A DNA stretch of 38,594 nt. Origin: an uncultured Saprospiraceae bacterium. GTDB taxonomy: Bacteria; Bacteroidota; Bacteroidia; Chitinophagales; Saprospiraceae. A program made the position numbers and the translations under genes. Below the pieces are notes generated by a model. It was not told where the DNA came from. It made no database searches and was given only the letters and a program-made list of their open reading frames with translations. Below, piece after piece: positions 1 through 8,765 of this stretch. Each line of letters begins with the position of its first letter. Positions within the stretch are counted from its first letter, which is position 1. The stretch spans positions 1 through 38,594 of the forward strand of contig CALIHL010000061.1 in assembly GCA_938022935.1 (NCBI GenBank). The letters are read 5' to 3'.

Positions 1-1
1 T

Positions 2-3000
2 GTGTTACGTAACCTATGGTTAGGTGAGGATGCAGAAGTTTGTGTAAGAGCAGTTAGTGATTGTGGTAGCCATGCTGATGTGAGTCAGGTGTGCTTTACA
101 GTTAAGCCAGTTAACAACATCTACCCAGTACCAGTTGCTGAGGATCAAGTTAATGTTTCATTGACAGGAGATCCAACAGAAACTGTTTCTCCTGATGGCG
201 GTGTTGCTAAAGTATTTGTAGATGCAATTGATGCAGGTTCGCACAACGCTGGTTGTGGAGAAGTTGATTTATGTCTATTGAAGAAAGAGGAACTTGAAGA
301 TCCAATTATAATTGGAGGACAGCATGCGAGCGTAGGTGGGAATTTAATTTACCATTCATATAGCTGTACACCTGATGGCGTACTTCCAGGAAGCCCTGCT
401 TCTAAGAACAGACCAGCTACTCCAAGTATTCCTTATGTTATTTGTAAGGAGTTTGTTAAGTTCTGTTGTTCTGATCAAGGTGATAATGTAGTAGCGCTTC
501 TTGCGACTAACTCAGGTGGGGAGACAGCTCACTCATGGTCAATAGTAAATGTTGAGGATAAATCATCTTCTTCATATGACTGTAAGAGGGAAGTTGAGTT
601 AGACTGTGGTGATGCATATGATGTATATGATTACGAACCAAGCTCAAGACAGAGAGTATGTTCAACTGAAGATCTTACACCAACTGTTGCCACTGATGGA
701 GACGCATGTGGTAACCAGGTTGATGTAATCACATGGAGAGATGCAAGCGGAGAGGTTGTTTGTCAAACAAAAATCACAATTAAAGGCGAAAGTGCATTTG
801 ATCCATATGAGATTAAGTGGCCTAAGCATTACACAGGTGAGTTTGAAGAAGGTGTAGTTAGAGAGTGCGAGCCATGGTTAAATGCTGATGGAAAGCCAGT
901 AAAGGATAGCAGAGGAAACGAGTTGAGAAGAATCGTTGAGTATACTGACGACGTAGCTATGGGTGCAGCATTTGATTGTGCTGAAGGAGATGATACTGGA
1001 GTACCAGTATGGTGTCAAGCTTCATGTGCATTGGTTGTAGCTAACTTTGAGCCATTAGAGTTAGAAGCTGCAGATGCATGTAAGAAGATCATCAGAAGAT
1101 GGACAGTTATTGACTGGTGTACTTGGGATCCAAACTCATCAAACACAGATGATGAGAATGATAGTGCTACGGATTCTTTCCAAGCGGTTGATGATGAGTG
1201 GTTAGATGCTTATAGCCCTGATGATGCAGGTGCTTGGTATACTGATTATTCAGTACGTGGTTCATTGGTTCCTAACTATGACCAGTTTAAGAGACCAACT
1301 GGAGGATTAGTAACTGGTTTACCTTGTGCTACTTGCGATAAGCAAAATGAGCAAGCGGATCATGTTTACTTCAGATATACATCTGTAGATAAAGATGGTT
1401 ACTATACGTTTGATCAAGTGATCAAAGTATTGGATGAGACAGCTCCAGTAGTGACAGCTCCAGCGACATTTACAGTGTCTATTTCAGGAGGTGCACAATC
1501 TAAAGGAGATGACTTTGACGATTGTTATGCTAACGCAACTATCACAGCATCTGTATCTGATATGTGTGGAGACACAGACTTATCAGCAGACGGAGCAGCG
1601 TGGTGGATAACAGTTTACAACTCAGCAGGAAATGTAATTAAAACAAAAACTGCCTTCGGAACGACAGCAACAATGAATACTCAAAATGGTACTCAAGGTT
1701 CTGCTCATACGATCAAGTGGGTTGTTAGAGATGGTTGTGGAAATGAAGGTGAGACTATTACAGCAGTAACATTTGCTGATGATAAGCTTCCAACACCAGT
1801 ATGTGTTCAGAATCTTAGTACAGCGATCATGCCTTCTACAGGAACTGTAGAGATATGGGCTGCTGATTATGACAATGGATCATTTGATAACTGTTCTGAA
1901 GTAGAGCACTGGTTCCTATTAGACGCGAACGGTAATCCAACAGACGATCAAGTTAATGGTACATTCGCTAAGAATCTATTGGTAACATGTGATATGGTTA
2001 GAACTTACGGTCAAGGTGAGACTATCGAACTAGGATTATATGTTAGTGATGCGCAGGGTAATATAGACTTCTGTAACATCACATTGAATATTAACGGAGC
2101 AGCAGAGAACTGTGATCTTAATAGTACAGCAGGTTTCATAAGTGGAACAGTTGAGACTAACTTAGGTGATATGTTAGAAAGTGCAGAAGTAGCACTTAAT
2201 GTAGGAGCGAAAGATCTTACAGAAGTAACAGGACAGTACATGTTCAGCGGTAGAGCTTTAAACCAATCATATGACATCAAGGCTGAGAAGAATGATGATC
2301 ACTTGAATGGTGTATCTACACTTGACTTAGTGTTGATCCAGAAGCACGTATTAGGATTACAGAAATTGAACGATCCTTACTTGGTAATCGCATCAGATAT
2401 CAACAATGATGGAAGAGTAACAGCATCTGACTTAGTAGATCTACGTAAGTTGATCTTAGGAGTATACGCTGAGCTACCATCTAATGATAGCTGGAGATTT
2501 GTTGACGCAGCACATCAATTTACAAGCCCAGAATTGGCATTCCCATATCCTGAGGTAGTAACTATTGATAACTTAAGCGGCAACATGCCTAACCAAAACT
2601 TCATTGGAATTAAGGTTGGTGATGTAAGTGGTAACGCTATTGCAAATAGCTTGTTATCATCAGGAAGAAGCGTAGCTGGTAAAGTGGCACTTCAACTTGA
2701 GGATTCAAGAGTTGCAGCAGGTGAGTTAGTTGAGGTAACATTAAACTCAAATGACTTTGCAGGTATCGCAGCATACCAGTTCACTATGGAGTTAAACGGA
2801 TTAGAGTTTGTAGGAGCGACATCAGGTGGTGTAGAAGTAAGCGAAGCTAACTTTGCAGTACTTGACGCAAATACAGTTACAACTGCATGGTTCTCACCAG
2901 AAGGTGTAACAGCTTCAGACTTGTTTACATTAACATTTAAGGCTACAACGGATGTAACTTTAAGTGAAGGATTATCATTGAGCTCAAGAGTAACTGATGC

Positions 3001-3328
3001 TAAGGCATACACAGCTACTTCAGAGATCAAGGATGTTGTGTTAGAATACAACACAGCAGGTGTATCAGGTTTTGTTTTAGGACAGAACACACCTAACCCA
3101 TTTGATAATGTAACAACGATAGGATTCGAATTGCCAGCAGCAGGTACTGCGACATTGTCAGTATTTGATGTAACAGGAAAGACTATCTCAGTAATCGAGA
3201 ATACTTATAACGCAGGTTATAACACTATCGAATTGAGAAAATCAACTCTTGGTACAACTGGTGTATTATACTATCAATTAGAGAGCGGTGACTTCACTGC
3301 TACTAAGAAGATGATTTTAATCGACTAA
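2..3328 (+). CDS. Giant secreted protein with dockerin, cohesin-like domain and type IX sorting tail (5' partial)
   Basis: This is the C-terminal 1108 residues of a longer extracellular protein. The frame is open to the first base, and the apparent GTG at position 2 sits in mid-domain, so the true start lies outside the window. Residues 1-720 are acidic, cysteine-rich beta-sandwich repeats of the HYR/Ig-like kind, with phrases such as RRWTVIDWCTW (about 365) and DETAPVVTAP (about 480). Residues 763-822 form a dockerin-like pair. Its second calcium loop, DINNDGRVTASD at 799, has the D-x-N-x-D-G pattern, while the first loop is degenerate. Residues 893-1017 resemble a cohesin fold. The last 80 residues, with QNTPNPFDNVTTIGFELP and a KKMILID end, are a type A Por (type IX) sorting domain, so the protein is probably surface-attached or released. 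The substrate or partner is unknown. Transcription ends at two hairpins directly downstream. Domain calls are by eye; the sorting tail and dockerin are firm and the cohesin call is moderate. Confidence 0.85.
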   Translation: MLRNLWLGEDAEVCVRAVSDCGSHADVSQVCFTVKPVNNIYPVPVAEDQVNVSLTGDPTETVSPDGGVAKVFVDAIDAGSHNAGCGEVDLCLLKKEELEDPIIIGGQHASVGGNLIYHSYSCTPDGVLPGSPASKNRPATPSIPYVICKEFVKFCCSDQGDNVVALLATNSGGETAHSWSIVNVEDKSSSSYDCKREVELDCGDAYDVYDYEPSSRQRVCSTEDLTPTVATDGDACGNQVDVITWRDASGEVVCQTKITIKGESAFDPYEIKWPKHYTGEFEEGVVRECEPWLNADGKPVKDSRGNELRRIVEYTDDVAMGAAFDCAEGDDTGVPVWCQASCALVVANFEPLELEAADACKKIIRRWTVIDWCTWDPNSSNTDDENDSATDSFQAVDDEWLDAYSPDDAGAWYTDYSVRGSLVPNYDQFKRPTGGLVTGLPCATCDKQNEQADHVYFRYTSVDKDGYYTFDQVIKVLDETAPVVTAPATFTVSISGGAQSKGDDFDDCYANATITASVSDMCGDTDLSADGAAWWITVYNSAGNVIKTKTAFGTTATMNTQNGTQGSAHTIKWVVRDGCGNEGETITAVTFADDKLPTPVCVQNLSTAIMPSTGTVEIWAADYDNGSFDNCSEVEHWFLLDANGNPTDDQVNGTFAKNLLVTCDMVRTYGQGETIELGLYVSDAQGNIDFCNITLNINGAAENCDLNSTAGFISGTVETNLGDMLESAEVALNVGAKDLTEVTGQYMFSGRALNQSYDIKAEKNDDHLNGVSTLDLVLIQKHVLGLQKLNDPYLVIASDINNDGRVTASDLVDLRKLILGVYAELPSNDSWRFVDAAHQFTSPELAFPYPEVVTIDNLSGNMPNQNFIGIKVGDVSGNAIANSLLSSGRSVAGKVALQLEDSRVAAGELVEVTLNSNDFAGIAAYQFTMELNGLEFVGATSGGVEVSEANFAVLDANTVTTAWFSPEGVTASDLFTLTFKATTDVTLSEGLSLSSRVTDAKAYTATSEIKDVVLEYNTAGVSGFVLGQNTPNPFDNVTTIGFELPAAGTATLSVFDVTGKTISVIENTYNAGYNTIELRKSTLGTTGVLYYQLESGDFTATKKMILID

Positions 3329-3359
3329 GAAACGTAGAATAAAATCGGTTTTTGGGATG

Positions 3360-3396
3360 GCCTCTTTTCTACTTCGGTAGAAAGGGGGCTTTTTCC
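3360..3396 (+). terminator. Intrinsic terminator with UUCG tetraloop
   Basis: A 13-bp stem (3360-3372 with 3377-3389, including two G-U pairs) closes a C(UUCG)G tetraloop and is followed by TTTTTCC. It lies 31 bases after the stop codon of the giant exoprotein and should end its transcript. Confidence 0.85.
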
Positions 3397-3400
3397 TTTT

Positions 3401-3436
3401 AAAGGCATTGATCACTGATCAATGCCTTTTTTGTTT
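3401..3436 (+). terminator. Second, tandem intrinsic terminator
   Basis: A perfect 13-bp inverted repeat (3401-3413 with 3417-3429) with a 3-nt loop (ACT) runs straight into a T-rich tract. It starts 12 bases after the first hairpin. The stem begins with AAA and ends with TTT, so it may work in both directions, although no minus-strand gene converges here. Two strong terminators in a row suggest that read-through from the highly repetitive upstream gene is costly. Confidence 0.8.
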
Positions 3437-3506
3437 TTGCTGCAAATTGATATCTGATGATCTAAGTCAACTTATAGAAGACTTAATTCGTTATATTCAT
3501 ACATAG

Positions 3507-6263
3507 ATGAAATCATTAACAAATCAACACATAAGATATCTAGCTAACAATGAGTGGAGACTACATGTTAGTCTGTTTTATTTGTTAGTATCAATGACTG
3601 TTAGTTTAGACTTGTCAGCGACTCACAATAGGGCAGGAGAGATAACTTATGAGCAGTTGGATGATCTAACGATCAGAGCTACAATAGTAACTTATACCAA
3701 GACCAGTAGTTTTGGCGCTGATAGAGATAGCCTTACATTATATTGGGGAGATGGAGACAGCTCGTTCGTAAAGCGGACTTCTTTTGATGAACTACCCAAT
3801 GACATCAAGAAGAATGAATATGTTAGTGAGCATACTTACCCTACAAGGGGGACTTATAAACTATCACTTACCGACCCTAATAGAATAGCAGGTATACTGA
3901 ATGTTGATTTTCCTAATTCCGTCAACATACAGTTCTATATAGAAACAACCTTGACGTTATTAGAGCCTCGATTTCAAGGACGAAATAATAGTGTGATACT
4001 ACTACAGCCCCCAATAGACTTTGCATGTGCAGATCAAGTCTTTACTTACAATCCAAACGCCTATGATATAGATGGCGATAGTCTGGTATATGAATTAGTT
4101 ACGCCCTTGGCTGCAGTAGGTATGGAAGTGCCAAACTATGAGCTTCCTGATCAGATAGGCAGTGCGCCTGACAATGTCATATCTCTTGATACAGAGACGG
4201 GTGATTTTAGATGGAATGCACCTAAAATATTGGGAGAGTACAATATCACCTACAGAATATCTGAGTATAGAAACGGAAGCCTAATCAATAGCTTAATCAG
4301 AGACATGCAGATCTTAGTAAGACCTTGTCCTGATAATAACCAAGCACCAACATTTGATGAAATAGAAGATATATGTGTGTTGGCTGGAGAACTGATAACA
4401 ATAGATTTAGATGCTCTTGATATTGATCCTGATGAGCTGTTAAATATAACAGCTACTGGAGGGCCTTTTGAGCTTGATGATAGTCCAGCGAGCCTGCAGT
4501 TGAACGAAGCATTGCCAACCTCAATGTTAAGCGGACAAATCGTATGGCAGACAACGTGTAACCATGTATCAGAAGAGTTCTATCAGATAGTGATAAGAGC
4601 TTCTGATGAGCTATCAAAACCTATGACAGGCTTGGCGACACTCAAAACTATACGCATAAAAGTTATAGCACCTCCTCCAACAAATATTCAAGCCACGAAT
4701 GTGAATGGAGTCGTAACAGTAACATGGGATAAGCCTTATGATTGTGAAGTTGCAAATGACTTCATCGGTTTTTCAATATGGAGAAGAATCGGGAGTAGTT
4801 CGCTTGCAATTGACTCGTGTCAAGGGGGATTAGAAGGTGCGGGATTTGAACGAGTTGTTTTTCTTACAAGTGATATGGAAAATGGAAGATATGTAGCCCG
4901 TGATGCCGAGTTAGAGCCTGGGAACATATATTGCTATAGAGTTGTCGGTGAGTTTGCACAAACTACTTCATTCGATAATTTTTTTAACATAACACAAAGT
5001 ATAGCATCGGAAGAATCATGTATAAGGAGTAGCGGAGAGGAGCCTTTGATAACTAATGTATCTATAGAAAGTACGGATGGCCAATCAGGTCAAGTTTTGT
5101 TAAAGTGGATCAATCCAGATAGTGATGCGATTGATACAACAATCTTAACTGGACCTTATACAATATCTGTAAATGGAGCACCTAATTTAACCGGGAGTAA
5201 CTTAGCGCTACAACAAGAGTATGCTTTTGCCAGTGGACGATTTGGATCTATAAATGATGACGAGATAAATTTTGAAAGATTGAACACTGCTGATAATGGC
5301 CATAGTTACAATGTGTCCTTTATGTCTGGTGAAGGAGATGGTGACTTTATAGCCACTAGTGATATCGCTTCATCAGTATATCTGACGATAGATCCTTCTG
5401 ATGAAAAAGTGTTCTTGGATTGGAGTGAGAATGTACCTTGGAACAACTTTAATTATAATATCTACGAACTTCAAAATGGTAGCCCAGTACTTATAGACTC
5501 AACAACGGGTAGGTCTTTGGTTATTGAAGGATTAGAAAATGGAGAAGAATATTGCTTCATAGTACAGAGCCAAGGCAGCTATGGGATATCAGAAGTGCCA
5601 TCACCCCTGATAAACTATAGTAATGAATCGTGTGGTATACCTGAGGATGACGAGCCACCTTGTCCTCCGAGCATAACAGTTAGGTCGATATGTGATGAAG
5701 GAGAGATAGTAAGTAATGATATCTATGAGAATAGAGTGTCATGGGAGTATAACATGTCTACTTGTGAACAGGCCGATGACATACAAGGGTATAACATCTA
5801 CTATGCGGCTAACGTGGATGAAGGAGCCAGGCTGATTGACCAGGTCGATGCAGATGATAATCTTTATGCTCACCAATTAGAAGAAAATATATCTGGATGT
5901 TATACAGTAACAGCTGTAGATAGAAGTGGAAATGAGAGTTCCTCTTCAAATTCAATCTGTATCGACAACTGCCCTTCATATCTTCTTCCTAATGCTTTTA
6001 CTCCTAACAATGATAGCTCCAATGATGTCTTTGTGCCAAGACTAAATCGCTTCATTAATAGAGTTGATTTTGAACTCTTTAATCGTTGGGGAGAGAAGGT
6101 GTATGAGACAGAAGATCCTGAGTTAAACTGGGACGGTACTAATCTTAGCGGTAAAGAGTTAGCAGAAGGAACTTACTTCTATTCTTGTGTCGTTTTTGAA
6201 AATAGAGTGGACGGTATAAGGGAAGGAGAACTACTAAAAGGTACTATACAATTGATACGATAG
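3507..6263 (+). CDS. Secreted fibronectin-type protein with gliding-motility C-terminal domain
   Basis: A 918-residue exported protein. A hydrophobic segment at residues 19-36 preceded by Arg/His fits a signal peptide, with mature sequence starting near ATHNRAGEITY, a common opening in Bacteroidota proteins of this class. A PKD-like region rich in SLTLYWGDGDSS follows at about 70-130, then a cadherin-like stretch near 277-380. Fibronectin type III-like modules begin near 390, 515, 623 and 717 (for example VVTVTWDKPYD and VFLDWSENVPWNNF). The last 90 residues, with LPNAFTPNNDSSNDVF, FNRWGEKVYE and EGTYFY, are the gliding motility-associated C-terminal domain (TIGR04131), taken as a type B signal for type IX secretion. 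It likely acts at the cell surface as an adhesin or structural protein; the ligand is unknown. Riboflavin synthase begins 5 bases after its stop, so the two may share a transcript. Confidence 0.85.
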   Translation: MKSLTNQHIRYLANNEWRLHVSLFYLLVSMTVSLDLSATHNRAGEITYEQLDDLTIRATIVTYTKTSSFGADRDSLTLYWGDGDSSFVKRTSFDELPNDIKKNEYVSEHTYPTRGTYKLSLTDPNRIAGILNVDFPNSVNIQFYIETTLTLLEPRFQGRNNSVILLQPPIDFACADQVFTYNPNAYDIDGDSLVYELVTPLAAVGMEVPNYELPDQIGSAPDNVISLDTETGDFRWNAPKILGEYNITYRISEYRNGSLINSLIRDMQILVRPCPDNNQAPTFDEIEDICVLAGELITIDLDALDIDPDELLNITATGGPFELDDSPASLQLNEALPTSMLSGQIVWQTTCNHVSEEFYQIVIRASDELSKPMTGLATLKTIRIKVIAPPPTNIQATNVNGVVTVTWDKPYDCEVANDFIGFSIWRRIGSSSLAIDSCQGGLEGAGFERVVFLTSDMENGRYVARDAELEPGNIYCYRVVGEFAQTTSFDNFFNITQSIASEESCIRSSGEEPLITNVSIESTDGQSGQVLLKWINPDSDAIDTTILTGPYTISVNGAPNLTGSNLALQQEYAFASGRFGSINDDEINFERLNTADNGHSYNVSFMSGEGDGDFIATSDIASSVYLTIDPSDEKVFLDWSENVPWNNFNYNIYELQNGSPVLIDSTTGRSLVIEGLENGEEYCFIVQSQGSYGISEVPSPLINYSNESCGIPEDDEPPCPPSITVRSICDEGEIVSNDIYENRVSWEYNMSTCEQADDIQGYNIYYAANVDEGARLIDQVDADDNLYAHQLEENISGCYTVTAVDRSGNESSSSNSICIDNCPSYLLPNAFTPNNDSSNDVFVPRLNRFINRVDFELFNRWGEKVYETEDPELNWDGTNLSGKELAEGTYFYSCVVFENRVDGIREGELLKGTIQLIR

Positions 6264-6268
6264 AACAT

Positions 6269-6862
6269 ATGTTTACAGGGATAGTAGAGGAGTTAGGAGC
6301 GATAGAGTCTATTGTAAAAAATGGCAGTAACCTAGACATTGTAATTAAATGTCCATTTACTTCTGAGTTACAGATTGATCAAAGTGTAAGTCACAATGGA
6401 GTGTGTCTAACCGTTACGAAGATAGAAGGTGAATCGTATCAAGTCACAGCCGTTGACGAGACATTGACAAAGACAAACTTGAATAAGATAAGTGTAGGTG
6501 ACAAGGTGAACCTGGAGAGATGTATGAAGCTCGGAGCAAGACTGGATGGCCACATTGTACAAGGTCATGTTGATACAGTTGGTAGTTGTGTCTCGGTTGA
6601 GGACGTAGATGGAAGTTGGAATTATAAGTTTTCATATCCACAAGAATATGCTGGACTTGTCATTGATAAGGGCTCTATCTGCATTAATGGAACTAGCCTC
6701 ACTGTTATCAATCCGGACAATGAACACTTTTCAGTAACAATCATCCCTTATACTTACGAGCACACGAACTTTCACATTTTGAAAGTCGGGGATCTTGTCA
6801 ACTTAGAGTTTGATATCCTTGGCAAGTACATCCTGCGCAACCTAAAGCTCAATTCCGCATAA
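6269..6862 (+). CDS. ribE: Riboflavin synthase (alpha subunit type)
   Basis: Cytoplasmic enzyme that converts two 6,7-dimethyl-8-ribityllumazine molecules to riboflavin and 5-amino-6-ribitylaminouracil, the last step of riboflavin synthesis. The 197-residue length is normal for the family. The protein opens with the diagnostic MFTGIVEELGAI and shows the two pseudo-repeated lumazine-binding domains: residues 1-95 with HNGVCLTVTKI and VNLERCMKLGARLDGHIVQGHVD, and 96-190 with GSICINGTSLTVI and VNLEFDILGKYI. The ATG at 6269 is fixed by the conserved MFTGIVE start. It follows the exoprotein stop by 5 bases with no promoter visible between them. No other rib gene is nearby and no FMN riboswitch is seen upstream. 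Confidence 0.97.
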   Translation: MFTGIVEELGAIESIVKNGSNLDIVIKCPFTSELQIDQSVSHNGVCLTVTKIEGESYQVTAVDETLTKTNLNKISVGDKVNLERCMKLGARLDGHIVQGHVDTVGSCVSVEDVDGSWNYKFSYPQEYAGLVIDKGSICINGTSLTVINPDNEHFSVTIIPYTYEHTNFHILKVGDLVNLEFDILGKYILRNLKLNSA

Positions 6863-7011
6863 GTTTTATGATCACAAAAGTGAGTATAACTCCTTAGGGG
6901 TATCCTCGGTAGCGAAGCATTAATATATAGTCTTTCTTTACTTCTTACATGTATAGCGTTCGCCCATCAGGCACCTATACACAGATTTTTATTAGGTTTT
7001 AGTAGTTGAGG

Positions 7012-7045
7012 AGGGTGATGTTTTTCATAGGCATCACCCTTTTTT
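7012..7045 (+). terminator. Terminator after riboflavin synthase
   Basis: A 9-bp perfect stem (7012-7020 with 7032-7040) and an 11-nt loop are followed by TTTTT. It is oriented to stop plus-strand transcription. The minus-strand neighbour's stop codon at 7034-7036 lies inside the 3' arm, so the hairpin overlaps the end of that gene. The minus-strand side lacks a T-run. Confidence 0.75.
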
Positions 7046-7573
7046 AGAAGTCAATTTTGACAAGTGGTGGATCAATTCTAAAGTTCTGAATTGCCCAAAA
7101 AGGTCAAAGATCAGGAGGAGGGTTGAGAAAACAGTTAGGCTGATTGCTGTGCCTAATAGGATGTGATTCCAACTTCCAATTACAGCAAGTGTACAGAGTA
7201 AAAAGCCAATCAAAAGCCCTATGCTATCGACCTTTCTTTTTTGAATGAAGCGCTCTTTTCTATCCTCGAGGTGTGGCAGCTCTTCATTGATTAAAAAGCT
7301 ATGCCCTCCGATAGTATCTTGAGCGTTTTGGTATCGCTTGAACGATCTTAAGAATCTATAAATACCAGTTATGATAAAAAATGCACTGAGTGGCATAGCG
7401 CTATAGAAAAGCCCTGTACTTAATTGACCTTGACGCCATAGATAGAGTAAAAGTGTCCATGTAAAAGCACCACCACCGATGAAGAAAAGCAAGGCATTGC
7501 TTATCCTCTCTCCACGATAATAGTCCTTGACTCTGTCGTAGATGTTTTTTTCTATGAGATGTACTTCAGCCAT
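7034..7573 (-). CDS. Four-helix membrane protein of unknown function
   Basis: A 179-residue protein I cannot assign to a named family. An amphipathic, charged N-terminus (about 1-22, with KDYYRGER) precedes two hydrophobic spans near 25-45 and 54-73. A charged loop of about 45 residues (LPHLEDRKERFIQKRK) is followed by two more spans near 115-133 and 137-158, and the C-terminus is KLTSKKG. The layout fits an inner-membrane protein with both ends and the central loop in the cytoplasm. It converges on riboflavin synthase and stands alone on its strand. It starts about 110 bases from the divergent glycosyltransferase gene. Confidence 0.65.
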   Translation of the reverse strand: MAEVHLIEKNIYDRVKDYYRGERISNALLFFIGGGAFTWTLLLYLWRQGQLSTGLFYSAMPLSAFFIITGIYRFLRSFKRYQNAQDTIGGHSFLINEELPHLEDRKERFIQKRKVDSIGLLIGFLLCTLAVIGSWNHILLGTAISLTVFSTLLLIFDLFGQFRTLELIHHLSKLTSKKG

Positions 7574-7666
7574 TGCCAGTTGTGCGCCTTAAAAATACTA
7601 CATATAGAGGAGTAAATCATATTATCCCTTGAAGCGCTCAGAATGATCTAAGCTTGCAGGCTTAAC

Positions 7667-7674
7667 TATATTTG
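7667..7674 (+). promoter_or_regulatory. Candidate Bacteroidota -7 box (TATATTTG)
   Basis: TATATTTG matches the TAnnTTTG -7 element used by the Bacteroidota primary sigma factor. It ends 7 bases before the ATG at 7682, which would put the transcript start at or next to the start codon. No TTTG -33 element is visible at the usual spacing, so the call is tentative. Confidence 0.35.
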
Positions 7675-7681
7675 CAAAAGC

Positions 7682-8659
7682 ATGGATATTAGTTCTAAAA
7701 AGATCTTGGTTATCAGGTTGAGCTCTCTTGGTGATGTTGTTCTATCAACCCCTGTGATCCGACTGCTATCTCTTCAAGGTAGAGCTAAAGTCGATGTGCT
7801 AACCAAGGATCAGTACATTGGTGTATTTGATGAAAATCCATACGTAAGTAACGTCTTTGACTATGCATCTATCAGTGTGTCTGGTATAGAGAAGGGGGGA
7901 TATGACTACATCATAGACTTGCAGAACAACCTTCGATCAAGAAAGCTTACGCGAAATGTAAAGTCAACGGTCCTTAGGTTTAAGAAGCAGCCCATCTCAA
8001 AATGGATGTTTCTAAATTTGGGTATCGACAAGCTTAGTAACCTCCATGTTTCGGAACAGTTTATCAGGGTTCTTGAAGAACTTGGCATAGAAGATGATGG
8101 ATATGGACTTAACATATATCCTACCGAGATAGATTCGACAACGGATTTCAAGAAAGCAAAGAAGAAAGTTGTTATAGCTATGGGAGGCACTTATGTGACA
8201 AAGAGAATACCTATAGATCTTGCCAATAGATTTATCTCAGAGACAGATGATTGCGAGTATATGATGATTGGCGGTGGAGGAGATACTAAGATAGACGGGT
8301 TAGTGTACAGAGACAATGTTCATAACCTTATATCAAAGACGACGCTAAGTCAATCCATTGCTTTAATATCTCAAGCTGACGTTGTAATCACAGGAGATAC
8401 GGGTATGATGCATATCGCAGCGGCTCTTCAGAAGCCTATCATTGTCATCTGGGGAAGCACATCAGAGGACTTTGGATTTTACCCTTATTATGGGGCCAAA
8501 AGTAAGCAGGAGTATGCCTCTGTCGCTATAGATAATCTGTCTTGTAGACCCTGCTCTAAGTATGGACGAAGTACTTGTCCTAAAGGTCATATGAACTGTC
8601 TTAAGCTTCTTAGTGGGCAGATGGTAAGGGAAGAGGTCATGCGCTTACTGGCTAAATAG
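7682..8659 (+). CDS. Glycosyltransferase family 9 (ADP-heptose:LPS heptosyltransferase-like)
   Basis: A 325-residue cytoplasmic GT-B enzyme expected to transfer a sugar, typically heptose from an ADP donor, to the lipopolysaccharide core. The N-terminal Rossmann part starts with KILVIRLSSLGDVVLSTPVI (residues 7-26), the family signature with the conserved Asp after Gly. The C-terminal half carries GDTGMMHIAAALQKPIIVIWGST (from about 238), the donor-binding block of WaaF/RfaF-like proteins, followed by a cysteine-bearing segment (LSCRPCSKYGRSTCP) seen in many Bacteroidota members. Length is normal. The gene stands alone between divergent and unrelated neighbours, so the exact sugar cannot be read from context. 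Confidence 0.9.
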   Translation: MDISSKKILVIRLSSLGDVVLSTPVIRLLSLQGRAKVDVLTKDQYIGVFDENPYVSNVFDYASISVSGIEKGGYDYIIDLQNNLRSRKLTRNVKSTVLRFKKQPISKWMFLNLGIDKLSNLHVSEQFIRVLEELGIEDDGYGLNIYPTEIDSTTDFKKAKKKVVIAMGGTYVTKRIPIDLANRFISETDDCEYMMIGGGGDTKIDGLVYRDNVHNLISKTTLSQSIALISQADVVITGDTGMMHIAAALQKPIIVIWGSTSEDFGFYPYYGAKSKQEYASVAIDNLSCRPCSKYGRSTCPKGHMNCLKLLSGQMVREEVMRLLAK

Positions 8660-8765
8660 TCGCATAGGCAAGAATCGGATGAATCACAATAATTCTTCGA
8701 CATAAGTATGATCTGAGGAGAACTTGCTACATTGATGATGTGTTATAAAATAAACAAAACTTATT

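Noticed and set aside
2692-3090. 132-codon open frame antisense to the giant exoprotein
   Set aside because: It mirrors the repetitive codon use of the plus-strand gene, which has clear cohesin-like and sorting-domain sequence there.
6950-6990. 7-bp inverted repeat TGTATAG/CTATACA after riboflavin synthase as a terminator or riboswitch
   Set aside because: The stem is short, the loop is 18 nt and a much better terminator lies at 7012; no FMN-riboswitch-like conserved boxes are present.
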